A stretch of DNA of 64,000 bases. Origin: CAKVOD01 sp964606505. GTDB taxonomy: Bacteria > Bacillota > Clostridia > Christensenellales > UBA1242. The notes beneath the pieces were generated by a model. That model had not been told where the DNA came from and made no database searches. It worked only from the letters and a program-made list of their open reading frames with translations. A program made the translations under genes and the position numbers. The stretch is taken from the NCBI GenBank assembly GCA_964606505.1, contig CAZSGM010000006.1:45838-109837 (forward strand), in the 5' to 3' direction. Shown here one piece after another: positions 9,967-18,324 of this stretch (position 1 is its first letter; each line of letters opens with the position of its first letter).

Positions 9967-11547
9967 ATGATTACGATTAGCAACCTTGAATTACGCTTCG
10001 GCGGACAACTACTTTTTCAAGATGTAAACTTAAAATTCGTTTCAGGAAACTGTTACGGAATTATCGGCGCAAACGGCGCGGGAAAGTCAACGTTTTTAAA
10101 AATAATTTCTGGACAAATTGACAGTTATAAGGGAAACGTAGAAATTGACGACAAGTGCCGTATGAGTGTTTTGCAACAAGACCACTTTAAGTTTGACGAG
10201 TTCACGGTTTTTGACACTGTCATTATGGGGAACAAAAAACTTTACGACATAATGAAAGAAAAAGAGGCACTCTACGCAAAGCCCGACTTCACTGAAGAGG
10301 ATGGTTTGCGCACGGCGGAGCTTGAAACTGAGTTCGCGGAAATGAACGGCTGGGACGCCGAAACAGAAATTGCGCAACTTCTCAGCGGGCTGGGGCTGAA
10401 CGACTCCTACCTTTACCTTGAAATGAAAAACCTAAAGGAAAGTGAAAAGGTTAAAATTTTGCTCGCTCAGGCGTTATTCGGAAACCCCGACATCCTACTT
10501 TTGGACGAACCTACCAACGGGCTTGACATCAAGTCAGTTGAATGGCTAGAGGAATTTTTGATTAACTTTGACGGAACAGTCATTGTAGTTTCGCACGATA
10601 GGCACTTCTTGAACACCGTCTGCACCCACACGGTCGACATCGACTACGGCAAAATCACAGCGTATGCGGGTAACTACGATTTCTGGTATCAATCCAGCCA
10701 GTTGACGCAACAATTAATGAAAAACCAAAACAAGAAAAAGGAAGAAAAAATTGCGGAACTCAAGGCGTTTATTCAACGCTTCTCTGCAAACAAATCAAAG
10801 TCTAAACAGGCAACCTCAAGAAAGAAAATTCTTGAGAAAATCCAAATCGATGATATGCCTGCCTCTAGCAGAAAGTACCCTTACGTAAACTTTAAGGCAG
10901 AAAGACCGCTTTCTAAAGAGGTTATTCAAGCAAATAACCTCACAGTTTACAACGACGAAGGCAATGTTGTGCTTTCAAACGCAGACTTTAGAATTAACAA
11001 AGAGGACAAAATCGCGGTCCTCGGCGACGACATTTCAGTTACGGCATTTTTCAAGGCACTCGCTAACGAGGTAAAATACGACGGAACAATCTCAATTGGC
11101 GCAAACACAAAAATGAGTTATTTGCCAAACGACAAAAACTCCTACTTTGAGTGCGAACTCAACATTATCAACTGGCTCGCACAATTTACTAAAGAGACAG
11201 ACGAAACTTTCTTGCGCGGCTTCCTTGGGCGTATGTTATTCTCGGGCGAGGACGGCTTGAAAAAAGTTAAAGTACTTTCAGGGGGCGAAAAGGTCCGTTG
11301 TATGCTCTCAAAAATGATGCTTGAGGCGGGCAACCTACTTATGCTCGACCAACCGACAAACCACCTCGACCTTGAAAGTATTACCGCGCTCAACGACGCA
11401 CTCATCGACTTTGACGGCGTTGTCATATTCGCGTCCCACGACCACGAATTCTTATCGTCGATTGCCAACCGTATTTTTGAAATCAAGGACGGAAAACTTA
11501 TCGACAGAATGGAAACTTACGACGAATATTTGAGTAGCAATAATTAA
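9967..11547 (+). CDS. ABC-F family ATPase, YbiT-like
   Basis: The start is the ATG at 9967 after a perfect AGGAGG (9957-9962); a further in-frame ATG at 9883 lies upstream of the promoter -10 and is unlikely. The 526-residue protein has two ATP-binding domains and no membrane segment, as in ABC-F translation factors that act at the ribosomal E site. Domain 1 has Walker A GANGAGKST (34-42), a degenerate signature (LKESE, 156-160), Walker B LLLDEP (D180/E181) and the H-switch H210. A charged linker follows (about 240-290). Domain 2 lacks a normal Walker A (LGDDISVTAFF), has LSGGE (about 437-441), and has glutamine (Q462) where the catalytic glutamate is expected. These traits fit the YbiT-like subgroup as I recall it. 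It is probably a translation factor rather than a resistance protein. Confidence 0.88.
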   Translation: MITISNLELRFGGQLLFQDVNLKFVSGNCYGIIGANGAGKSTFLKIISGQIDSYKGNVEIDDKCRMSVLQQDHFKFDEFTVFDTVIMGNKKLYDIMKEKEALYAKPDFTEEDGLRTAELETEFAEMNGWDAETEIAQLLSGLGLNDSYLYLEMKNLKESEKVKILLAQALFGNPDILLLDEPTNGLDIKSVEWLEEFLINFDGTVIVVSHDRHFLNTVCTHTVDIDYGKITAYAGNYDFWYQSSQLTQQLMKNQNKKKEEKIAELKAFIQRFSANKSKSKQATSRKKILEKIQIDDMPASSRKYPYVNFKAERPLSKEVIQANNLTVYNDEGNVVLSNADFRINKEDKIAVLGDDISVTAFFKALANEVKYDGTISIGANTKMSYLPNDKNSYFECELNIINWLAQFTKETDETFLRGFLGRMLFSGEDGLKKVKVLSGGEKVRCMLSKMMLEAGNLLMLDQPTNHLDLESITALNDALIDFDGVVIFASHDHEFLSSIANRIFEIKDGKLIDRMETYDEYLSSNN

Positions 11548-11833
11548 TTAAATTTTTATTAAGATAAAAATATTTATTATTTTAAACTCTATAAAAAACA
11601 AAAATAATACCACAAAAATTAAACACAAAAACAAATTAAAATATTTAATAATGAATATTAAAAAATAAAAACATTTAATTAATCAAACATATAATTTATT
11701 TAATTAATTGTTATAATTTAATTAAAAATAAATAAATTATTTTGATATATAATAAAAGCGTATAATAAATAAATTAAAAATATAATCAAATTAAATTTAT
11801 AAAATAAAAAAATACAAAAAAATAACATTAAAA
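11548..11833. other. Extremely AT-rich convergent intergenic region
   Basis: Almost every base between the stops of the ABC-F and tatD genes is A or T; only about 15 G or C bases are present in 286. I see no gene and no clear hairpin terminator. It must contain the ends of both convergent transcripts. Confidence 0.7.
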
Positions 11834-12628
11834 TTATTGTTTAATTTTATAAAATAATTTTTCCGTATTTTGTTTTGTTATTTCAAAAATTGTTTCAATA
11901 CTCACATTTTTTATTTGCGCAAAACACTCTGCGACATAATAGACGTTTTTAGGCTCGTTTGGTTTATCGCGCATAGTTCGCGGCGACATATACGGGCTGT
12001 CCGTTTCAATCAACAACCTATCTAGCGGGATATACTCAAGTGCCTCGCGCAAGTGCTCGTTTGTTTTGTAAGTAACATTGCACGTGAACGAAATGTTAAA
12101 CCCTAAATCAAGTGCTTTGCGCGCCTTGTCCTTGTTCCCCCCGAAACAATGTAGGACGCCGCCCCGCTTTGGCATAACATTTTTAACCGCGCTAAAAAAG
12201 TCGGCGTACGCGTCCCAATGTTCCATCGGGCTAACCCCGTCGCGAATGTGGAAAATCGCGGGCAGGTCAACTTGGTTACACAAGTGAAGTTGTCGTTCCA
12301 TAACCTCAATTTGCGCGCGGACGGGCGAGAGGTTGTAAAAGTAGTCAAGCCCAAACTCTCCCACTGCGACAACTTTCTCATTGCAAGCGTTCTTTGTTAT
12401 AAACCCCTCGCACGCGTCGTTGTAATTTTTCGCGTCGTGCGGATGAACGGCAAGCGCAGAGTAAACGAGCGCGTTATCTTGGCTCAAGTCAAACGCTTTC
12501 TTCATACTCTCAAGGTCGCAACTCGGGATAATCACGTAGTCAATGTTGTCCCTTTGAAAATTCGCAACAATCTCCCCGCACCTATCCACTATTTTTTCGT
12601 CGTACAAATGACAATGGCTATCAACCAT
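11834..12628 (-). CDS. tatD: TatD family metal-dependent hydrolase/DNase
   Basis: The 264 residues form a TatD-type TIM barrel. It starts with MVDSHCHLYD (metal ligands H5 and H7), followed by GEFGLDY (metal-binding Glu), FHIRDG, HCFGG and the ETDSPYM motif near residue 200 (catalytic Asp). Family members are magnesium-dependent 3'-5' exonucleases or DNases. The ATG overlaps the stop of the upstream tRNA-binding-domain gene by one base (TAATG), so the two are translationally coupled. tatD next to metG or a MetRS-like domain is a common Firmicutes arrangement. Confidence 0.92.
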   Translation of the reverse strand: MVDSHCHLYDEKIVDRCGEIVANFQRDNIDYVIIPSCDLESMKKAFDLSQDNALVYSALAVHPHDAKNYNDACEGFITKNACNEKVVAVGEFGLDYFYNLSPVRAQIEVMERQLHLCNQVDLPAIFHIRDGVSPMEHWDAYADFFSAVKNVMPKRGGVLHCFGGNKDKARKALDLGFNISFTCNVTYKTNEHLREALEYIPLDRLLIETDSPYMSPRTMRDKPNEPKNVYYVAECFAQIKNVSIETIFEITKQNTEKLFYKIKQ

Positions 12629-13041
12629 TATCTAACCTCTGCACCGTTCGCAATTTCGCCCTCAGGGCTAACAACCTTAAGCGCGTCGTCCGTCGAAGCA
12701 CAAAGAATCATACCCTCGCTTACAATCCCGCGAAGTTTTGCAGGTTTTAAGTTCGCAACAACAACCACATTTTTGCCAACCATCTCTTCAGGCTTGTAGT
12801 ACATAGCAATCCCGCTAACAATCGTGCGCACTTCGTCGCCAATTTGAATGCGAGACTTTAATAACTTGTCTGCGTTCTCAACCTTTTCACACTCCAAAAC
12901 TTTTCCAACGCGAAGTTCAATCTTTTCAAAGTCGTCAATTGATATTTGAGGAACTACGTTTTCAACAACCTCGCTTACGTCCTTCTTTGCTTCCATTTCT
13001 TTCTTAGCACACTCTGCGCAGCAACATTTCTTTTCTTCCAT
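12628..13041 (-). CDS. Stand-alone tRNA-binding domain protein (Trbp111/MetRS C-terminal type)
   Basis: The 137-residue protein has an OB-fold tRNA-binding domain (about 33-137) with the IELRVGKVL, HADKL-like NADKLL and SEGMILCAS motifs typical of the EMAPII-like domain at the C-terminus of bacterial MetRS. Here it is an independent protein. The first 20 residues are unusual, with a cysteine cluster (C6, C7, C8, C11) and many charged residues, possibly a metal site. It is probably a dimeric tRNA-structure binder that helps MetRS or acts as a tRNA chaperone. It overlaps tatD. No MetRS catalytic domain is present in the window. Confidence 0.85.
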   Translation of the reverse strand: MEEKKCCCAECAKKEMEAKKDVSEVVENVVPQISIDDFEKIELRVGKVLECEKVENADKLLKSRIQIGDEVRTIVSGIAMYYKPEEMVGKNVVVVANLKPAKLRGIVSEGMILCASTDDALKVVSPEGEIANGAEVR

Positions 13042-13090
13042 AATATAAATCTCCTAAAATAAATAATTAATTGTTATCATAATGATAGTT

Positions 13091-14386
13091 TTATTTTTTT
13101 GTAAGCACGGTCAATGACTCAATGCTATTAGTGTGCGGGAACATATCAAAACTTTGCATATATTCGATTTTGTACACGTCCAAAAGTTCGCGCAAATCCT
13201 TTGCTAGGCTAGTTGGGCTACAACTCATATACACAATTTTGTTCGGCGCAATCTTAATAAGTTCGTCCATAACCTGCTTGCCAGCACCCTTCCTAGGCGG
13301 GTCGAGGAAAACAACCAAGTTTTGACGTTCCTTTTCCGTAAACTCAAGCGTTTGCATAACCTGCGCACAGTCGCCCGCGTGGTGAATAATCCTGTTATCA
13401 ACCCCATACTTTTGCGCCGTCCCTCTCGCAGCCTCGACGCTGCCCGCAACATACTCAACGCTGCAGACATAGTTGTTGTTTTGCGCAAACAGTACGCTAG
13501 TAACCCCCACTCCCGCGTACAAGTCAAGCACAACCTTATTGCTGCCGACTTCGCCAACAACCTGTTTGTACATTTTCTCCGCAATCTCGAAGTTGATTTG
13601 CGTAAAATTGAGCGGAGTTACATTGAATTTAATGCCGCAAAGGCTGATTTCTTGACTTTCCTCGCCCGCAACAAACTTAGCGTCCTTATAATTAAGCAAG
13701 GTCGACGTCGCAAACTGTTTCGCGCTCCAAAGTGAAACACTTTCAAAGTCTACCTTCAAGTAGTTGTAAAACTCCTTATCGCACGCCCCGCTGCTTGTTT
13801 GCACCAAAACTAGAAGTTTCCCGTCATAATAATTGACAAAAACGCTCTCAAAGTCGGCGCCCGTGTCAGTTACGAAACGTCTTACCGCGTCAATAACCTT
13901 TCTTGAGTACTCGCCACAAATCATACAATTGTCAATGTCGACAATATTATGCGTAGCAGCCTGATAGAAACCCACCAACACTTTACCGTCTCGCTTTTCA
14001 ACCTTGAGCTGCATTGCGTTCCTGTACCCAAACGAGTGCTCGCCAACAACTGTTTCGCGCGCCTCAATGTCAAGGTTAGTAACCTTTTTAATCGTCCTTT
14101 GCAAACTCAAGCGCTTAAACAACTTCTGCGTTTCTTGCGTCAGGTGCATAAGTTTGCAACCCCCGCATTTAGAAAAGTACGGGCATGTAGGCTCAGCGCG
14201 CCTAAAAGACGGCTCAACCACCTCAAGCATTCGCCCCCAATGCAGGTTGTCTTTACTTTTGGTTATTTCCGCCGTTACAACCTCGCCTTCGACTGCGCCA
14301 TTAATAAAGTATACCTCGTCGCCAATTTTTGCGATGCCCTCCCCCTCGACGGACATATCAATAATTTTGAATTCGTTTTTTTCCAT
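13091..14386 (-). CDS. rlmD: 23S rRNA (uracil-5-)-methyltransferase RlmD/RlmCD-like
   Basis: The 431-residue protein belongs to the TrmA/RumA family of SAM-dependent m5U methyltransferases. It has an N-terminal TRAM domain (about 1-60) and iron-sulfur cluster cysteines C68, C74, C77 and C157 (or C154). It also has a central insert, the SAM motif LDLYAGVGVTS, the DPPRKG motif, the nucleophile C389 in MSCSPTSLAKDL and the catalytic Glu in NSIESL near residue 424. The length is normal. In Firmicutes such single enzymes may modify U747 and U1939 of 23S rRNA; which site is used here cannot be told. It lies 49 bases upstream of the tRNA-binding-domain gene on the same strand. Confidence 0.9.
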   Translation of the reverse strand: MEKNEFKIIDMSVEGEGIAKIGDEVYFINGAVEGEVVTAEITKSKDNLHWGRMLEVVEPSFRRAEPTCPYFSKCGGCKLMHLTQETQKLFKRLSLQRTIKKVTNLDIEARETVVGEHSFGYRNAMQLKVEKRDGKVLVGFYQAATHNIVDIDNCMICGEYSRKVIDAVRRFVTDTGADFESVFVNYYDGKLLVLVQTSSGACDKEFYNYLKVDFESVSLWSAKQFATSTLLNYKDAKFVAGEESQEISLCGIKFNVTPLNFTQINFEIAEKMYKQVVGEVGSNKVVLDLYAGVGVTSVLFAQNNNYVCSVEYVAGSVEAARGTAQKYGVDNRIIHHAGDCAQVMQTLEFTEKERQNLVVFLDPPRKGAGKQVMDELIKIAPNKIVYMSCSPTSLAKDLRELLDVYKIEYMQSFDMFPHTNSIESLTVLTKK

Positions 14387-14641
14387 AAGTGTCTCTCTTT
14401 AATGTATTTTTTGTATGCTTCGCGCAATTTTAACTTATTATAACAAATTATTTTGAAAAATGCACCCAATTTTAAGCACTTTTTTGATTTTTTGCAACAT
14501 CTTACGCCCTACACCCGCATTTTTCGATTGAAACCCGCCCCACATCTTAAATTCCCTGCGCCCTCAACCCCACATACTCCACCCTGCGTCCTCACACAAA
14601 TACTCACCTATTCCACCTAAATTTTATCAACATCGCCGCGC
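14387..14641. other. Intergenic region with no gene seen
   Basis: This stretch between rlmD and the terminator of the collagen-like gene is C-rich on the plus strand. It holds no ORF with a ribosome binding site. It should contain the rlmD promoter, but I see no convincing match. Confidence 0.5.
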
Positions 14642-14703
14642 AAAAAAAACAAAAAACACGGCGCGTAGTTTACAGACGTAAACTTTCTTGCGTTACGTGT
14701 TTT
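14642..14703 (-). terminator. Terminator of collagen-like gene
   Basis: AAAACACG (14653-14660) pairs with CGTGTTTT (14696-14703), and an inner stem AGTTTAC/GTAAACT (14667-14673 with 14678-14684) stacks inside. On the minus strand a T-run follows. Confidence 0.7.
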
Positions 14704-14737
14704 AATGTTTGTTTTATGCAGGTTTTGTCAAACTTAA

Positions 14738-15082
14738 TTAGCCGCCGGCACCCGTCGCTCCACGTGGGATAAAGAAATTGAGCGTGTGCACATTTCCGTT
14801 GACCGTTTGAGTAACGTAAGCGTTTTGGTTAGGCTCAAGTGTGGTCGTTTCACCAACTACAAAAACTGGTGAAACACCATCCGCGCCGCGCTCGCCTGTG
14901 GCACCTGTAGCACCTGTCGCGCCCGTTGCACCAGTTACGCCTTGCGGACCTTGTGCGCCCGTTGCGCCCGTGGGACCTATTGGCCCAACAATTGTGCCTG
15001 TTGGGATAATCGTGTTGACCGTTCTAAAAATTGGAGTTGAACAACGGCATCGACATCTTCTGCATCCGCAATTGCTGCACAT
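14738..15082 (-). CDS. Short cysteine-rich collagen-like protein
   Basis: The 114-residue protein begins with a cysteine/arginine-rich head (MCSNCGCRRCRCRC; six cysteines in 14 residues). About 13 collagen-type Gly-X-Thr/Y triplets follow (about 31-70; GATGATGATGATG core), and then a short C-terminal domain of about 45 residues ending RGATGAGG. The ATG follows AGAGGTG. Collagen-like proteins with such heads in Clostridia and Bacilli are often spore-surface (BclA-like) or cell-surface filament proteins. There is no signal peptide, which fits a protein assembled on spores from the mother cell, but sporulation in this organism is not shown. It sits beside another surface-protein gene. Confidence 0.75.
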   Translation of the reverse strand: MCSNCGCRRCRCRCSTPIFRTVNTIIPTGTIVGPIGPTGATGAQGPQGVTGATGATGATGATGERGADGVSPVFVVGETTTLEPNQNAYVTQTVNGNVHTLNFFIPRGATGAGG

Positions 15083-15213
15083 TTTTCACCTCTAGTTTGT
15101 AGCACAATTTGCGCTACATTCCATACTATGCCACAAAAAAACATTGTGTTACACAGCCTCAACCAGCAAAAGTTAAAACTCACACATTTAAAAAATATAT
15201 AAAAAGCGTTGCG

Positions 15214-16944
15214 TTACACAACTACAGCGCTAATTATTTTAATATCTGTCAATGTAAAATCTATTTGATACGTTTTTGATTGCGGCGACGAAATTACGAG
15301 TACATTGTTATCTATTTGGTAATCGGCACAAGGGGTTATGAACACGCGATTGGGATAAACTAGCTTAAACTTAATATCGTACGCGCTTGCGTCGAGCGTG
15401 AGCGCAACCGTTAGTGTCGATTGCGTAAACGGAAACTCGCAAACCGTTTGGTTATTTTCGTCGATTATATAAATAAGCAATGGTTGATTTGCGTAATTTG
15501 TGCAGTTGAACGCAAATGTTATGTTAGAAGTTGCACCCGCCACGTTAGCGGCGAACACCGCCGTGTAACTCATCGCGTCATATGAGCCGCGCGCGATTGT
15601 TACGACAGGCTGAGGTGTGGGACTATCAGGGGTTTGCCAGCCCACAAATGTGTAACCCGCTTTGGTGGGGTTATTCAATGTAAAGGTTGCCGTTTCTATA
15701 TTGTAGGTTGTAGGGTTAGGGGTTGAGAGTGTCCCACCATTTAAGTTGTAGGTTATCGCGTAGTTGGTGGGTTCGTATTTTGCGTAAAGCGTTGCGCCAC
15801 TTGAAATAGTGCAGCCGCTCGTGCGGTTACCTTCACTATCAAAGCACTGCGCGTCGTTTGAGTCGTAGTACCCCTTAAAGTCGTAGTGAGGTTTCTGCGT
15901 TGCCTCGGTTGTCAAAATCGACTCGGCGTTTTCCTCCCCGTATTCAATCTCAATCGTTTTACTAACACCGGCACCATCTACAAGCGTTATACTGTAAGTT
16001 TCAGCTTCCCAGCGTGCGGTGTAAGTTACGTCCGCTGTAACAACTGTTGTGTACGTTATGCCGTCGCCCCAGCCAAGGAACTTGTAACCCGTGCGCGTTG
16101 GCGTAGGGAGAGTTCCGAGCGTACAAGTGCTAGCGCCGTCAACTGAGCGGTACTCTTGATAACAAGTTTTGCCATCGCAAGTCCACGCGGCAGTCCGTGA
16201 ACCCCACGCGCTTGCATTTGTGTCCGCGTCAGGAGCGGATAATGTTACCGTGTAACCCACCACGCTTGCCGCGTTGCCGAGACTTATTTCAAGTTTAGTC
16301 TTCTTTGTTATAACATCATTTTTATTTAAATATGTTGATGTCCCGCTATATATCCAGCCAAGAAAAGCCTGATCGCCCAAATATTGCTCGCTTGTTTCAA
16401 TGTTCGTCGGCCAGTCCTCACAGTCATTAAAAGTTGAACCATAATAGCCCGTTATTCCCGCTACTTTGTTGACGTTTGAACCATTATTCATTATATCTCT
16501 TGCATAAAACAATATTTGATATTCAGCCCCACGCCAATGCACATAAAGCGTTGTAACCCCCGCTGAAAGTGTTTTTATTCCGCTGCCGTCGCTGCCAACA
16601 TATTGTTCGCCGCGCGCACCTGTCGGCGTTGTGTTTACAGGTTTCTCCGACCATATCCCGTTGAATGTGTATTTTTCTTTTGTTGGCACATCGGTCAAGT
16701 TGATTACCTGACCGAGCGCGCAGCTAATCGTTTGCAAGTCGCTCGTCGTTTGCGTTACCGCGTTGTACTCGCAAATTTTGATTGCGACCGTTTCGCCGCT
16801 TGCGGAAACACTTTCAATCCCCGCTTCCACTTGACTCCCCACTTGAGTCGCGGCAGATTTTGCGCGACTCAACGCGCTAGACGGCATAACAACAAACATT
16901 GCCGCCATCAAGCACGAAACTGAATATTTAACTAATTTTACCAT
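15214..16944 (-). CDS. Secreted InlB B-repeat protein
   Basis: The 576-residue protein has a signal peptide (MVKLVKYS, then a hydrophobic core, likely cleavage after the PSSALS region). Several B-repeat units follow, with GYKFLGW, GYTFVGW and YNLNGGTL motifs, and then a beta-rich C-terminal domain of about 120 residues. There is no LPXTG, lipobox or C-terminal membrane anchor, so it is probably secreted or held non-covalently. The ATG at 16944 has no close ribosome binding site; GGAGAAGG lies about 30 bases upstream and an in-frame TAG limits any longer start. It is about a quarter of the length of the surface protein at the left edge, with the same repeat family. Confidence 0.82.
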   Translation of the reverse strand: MVKLVKYSVSCLMAAMFVVMPSSALSRAKSAATQVGSQVEAGIESVSASGETVAIKICEYNAVTQTTSDLQTISCALGQVINLTDVPTKEKYTFNGIWSEKPVNTTPTGARGEQYVGSDGSGIKTLSAGVTTLYVHWRGAEYQILFYARDIMNNGSNVNKVAGITGYYGSTFNDCEDWPTNIETSEQYLGDQAFLGWIYSGTSTYLNKNDVITKKTKLEISLGNAASVVGYTVTLSAPDADTNASAWGSRTAAWTCDGKTCYQEYRSVDGASTCTLGTLPTPTRTGYKFLGWGDGITYTTVVTADVTYTARWEAETYSITLVDGAGVSKTIEIEYGEENAESILTTEATQKPHYDFKGYYDSNDAQCFDSEGNRTSGCTISSGATLYAKYEPTNYAITYNLNGGTLSTPNPTTYNIETATFTLNNPTKAGYTFVGWQTPDSPTPQPVVTIARGSYDAMSYTAVFAANVAGATSNITFAFNCTNYANQPLLIYIIDENNQTVCEFPFTQSTLTVALTLDASAYDIKFKLVYPNRVFITPCADYQIDNNVLVISSPQSKTYQIDFTLTDIKIISAVVV

Positions 16945-17351
16945 AATTTTCGACCAAAATCGCGAACTGCCGCCCTTCTCCTAAACATTAAAACAGCACG
17001 CAATAAGGTTTTTCTTCCCCTGAAATTTTTTCTCAATAACCCCAATTCTGCGCAAAACCTGCGCACAAAAATTCAAAACAATCCCCCTGCCTATCTATCG
17101 CAAAAAACGTCGACAAACAAATTTAACTCTTTCAAATCCAACTGTGCAGGCAACAAAGCCACACTCAATCGGCGCTATTTAATGTCATTATACCACAGTT
17201 TCCAAATTTTGGCAATACCCATTTAAAAATTAATGTCTATTTAATAAAAAAAAGCCATTTGCGGTTTCCTAACTTCGTTGCGTTTTTCACTTTAAATACA
17301 CCCTAAAAAAAGCCACCTTTTAAGGGCTCGCTAGATTTTATGCGGTTTTAG
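16945..17351. other. Intergenic region with no gene seen
   Basis: There is no ORF with a ribosome binding site on either strand. The promoter of the B-repeat gene must be here. The part from about 17.2 kb may hold decayed sequence belonging to the truncated hydrolase that follows. Confidence 0.4.
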
Positions 17352-17771
17352 TCCCTTAGAGTTAATGACGCTTCAAATTCAACAACGTTGCCATTTAGTG
17401 ATATGAATTTTAACGATGCATACTGGGCAAGAATTTCTGACGCGGACTTTACCCCAACAACTTTCGACGAAGCGTACGCACTTATGGTTTATAAGATAAC
17501 ACAAAAATATTCATCAGCCGATATTTTCCTTTTCACAATCCCAAATGTTGGAAGTCGAAACTTGACATCTATTGCCAATGAAAATATTGCGATAAAAGCC
17601 ATAGCAAAACACTTTGGTTGCGGACTTGTCGATATCGCTTCTACAACACTCAGTTCAAGTTATACAACATATACAAGTGATGGAATACATCCAACCGCCA
17701 GTGGAATGGACATAATGTCAGATGTATTTACTGCGGCACTTTATAACTTTTACGTAACAAATGCAAACTAA
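17352..17771 (+). pseudogene. 5'-truncated SGNH/GDSL hydrolase
   Basis: The frame opens after an in-frame TAG (17349-17351) and encodes about 139 residues. The first part contains RVNDASNST, matching block III (G-x-N-D) of SGNH hydrolases. The end has DGIHPTASGMD, the catalytic Asp/His block V. Blocks I and II, including the catalytic serine, are missing and are not seen upstream in any frame. The only possible start inside is TTG at 17388, without a ribosome binding site. I read it as the remnant of an esterase or acetylhydrolase gene. Confidence 0.65.
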
Positions 17772-17794
17772 TCAAAAATCATATATCCAACTAA

Positions 17795-17845
17795 AAAAAG
17801 AGTAGAAACAGATTAACCGATAATGGTTACTTTGCCACTCTTTTT
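17795..17845. terminator. Bidirectional terminator
   Basis: AAAAAGAGT (17795-17803) pairs with ACTCTTTTT (17837-17845), and a GGTTA/TAACC pairing lies inside. A-run and T-run flank the stem, so it can end transcripts from the SGNH remnant (plus) and from the small gene at 17974-18141 (minus). Confidence 0.65.
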
Positions 17846-17973
17846 GTTTTATAAGAAACGAGGGTTTTGCGCCCTCAAACCCCCTCATACAATCCACAAG
17901 CGGCGTCATCCTCTCCTGTGGTATTCCCGCCCCACTAAAAAGACCATTCGCCCTGTTTGCTTTTGTTTGTTGA

Positions 17974-18141
17974 TTATAGCCTCCCTTTTATCCAACCCTT
18001 GCCTATCTTCTCCAAGCGTTTCTCATTCGCCATTCTTCTCTCGTAATTTTGATACGCTATCCAATCGAGCGAGATTATTCCTTGTGGAGTTTCTATTCCC
18101 GCTCGAAAACTCATCCAATCTGGCTGTTCGTCGTATTCCAT
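17974..18141 (-). CDS. Small conserved protein, copy A of a two-copy gene
   Basis: I start this 55-residue protein at the ATG at 18141, which has GGGAGAGG just upstream; an in-frame ATG 24 codons earlier lies before a terminator hairpin. The core reads EQPDWMSFRAGIETPQG, then ISLDW, and ends EKRLEKIGKGWIK. The same protein is encoded at 22920-23111 inside the giant phage gene in another frame. Between the two copies nearly all base changes in the conserved core are silent third-position changes, which is strong evidence that this frame is translated and selected. I do not recognise the family. It is hydrophilic with a basic C-terminus and no membrane segment. Confidence 0.7.
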   Translation of the reverse strand: MEYDEQPDWMSFRAGIETPQGIISLDWIAYQNYERRMANEKRLEKIGKGWIKGRL

Positions 18142-18160
18142 AAACCTCTCCCATTTAAGC

Positions 18161-18190
18161 AAAAATCCCAGCACCTTTTTCGGTACTGGG
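18161..18190 (-). terminator. Hairpin upstream of small gene copy A
   Basis: CCCAG (18167-18171) pairs with CTGGG (18186-18190), with ACC/GGT inside and one mismatch. On the minus strand it is followed by ATTTTTG. It could end transcripts coming from the prophage before the small gene. Confidence 0.45.
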
Positions 18191-18217
18191 TTGTTTTGGC
18201 TCGGCAAGTGCATCTCA

Positions 18218-18226
18218 ATTTGAACC
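18218..18226. other. Candidate left attachment core (attL)
   Basis: ATTTGAACC is repeated in the same orientation at 56908-56916 inside tRNA-Asn, where the integrase gene ends. Each copy is preceded by TGGCTC, at different distances (18197-18202 and 56892-56897). The two would bound a 38.7-kb prophage. A nine-base match to a T-loop motif can occur by chance, so this is only a candidate. Confidence 0.3.
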
Positions 18227-18293
18227 CAAAATATACATAAGTGGCACTCATATAATTATTGTCGCTTCTTTAATATAGTTTTGAACTTAGTAA

Positions 18294-18320
18294 AACAAAA
18301 AGTGACACAAATTGCGCCAC
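18294..18320 (-). terminator. Late-operon terminator
   Basis: On the minus strand an 8-bp stem (18302-18320, two G-U pairs, three-base loop) is followed by TTTTTGTTTT, five bases after the stop of the giant gene. It ends the leftward phage transcript. Confidence 0.7.
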
Positions 18321-18324
18321 CTGT

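Noticed and set aside
14841..15095. A plus-strand proline/valine-rich repeat frame
   Set aside because: It is the complement of the collagen-like repeats and has no ribosome binding site.
17813..17823. TTAACCGATA, shared with the tRNA-Asn anticodon arm, as a left attachment site
   Set aside because: The match is in inverted orientation relative to the right end; attachment repeats must be direct.
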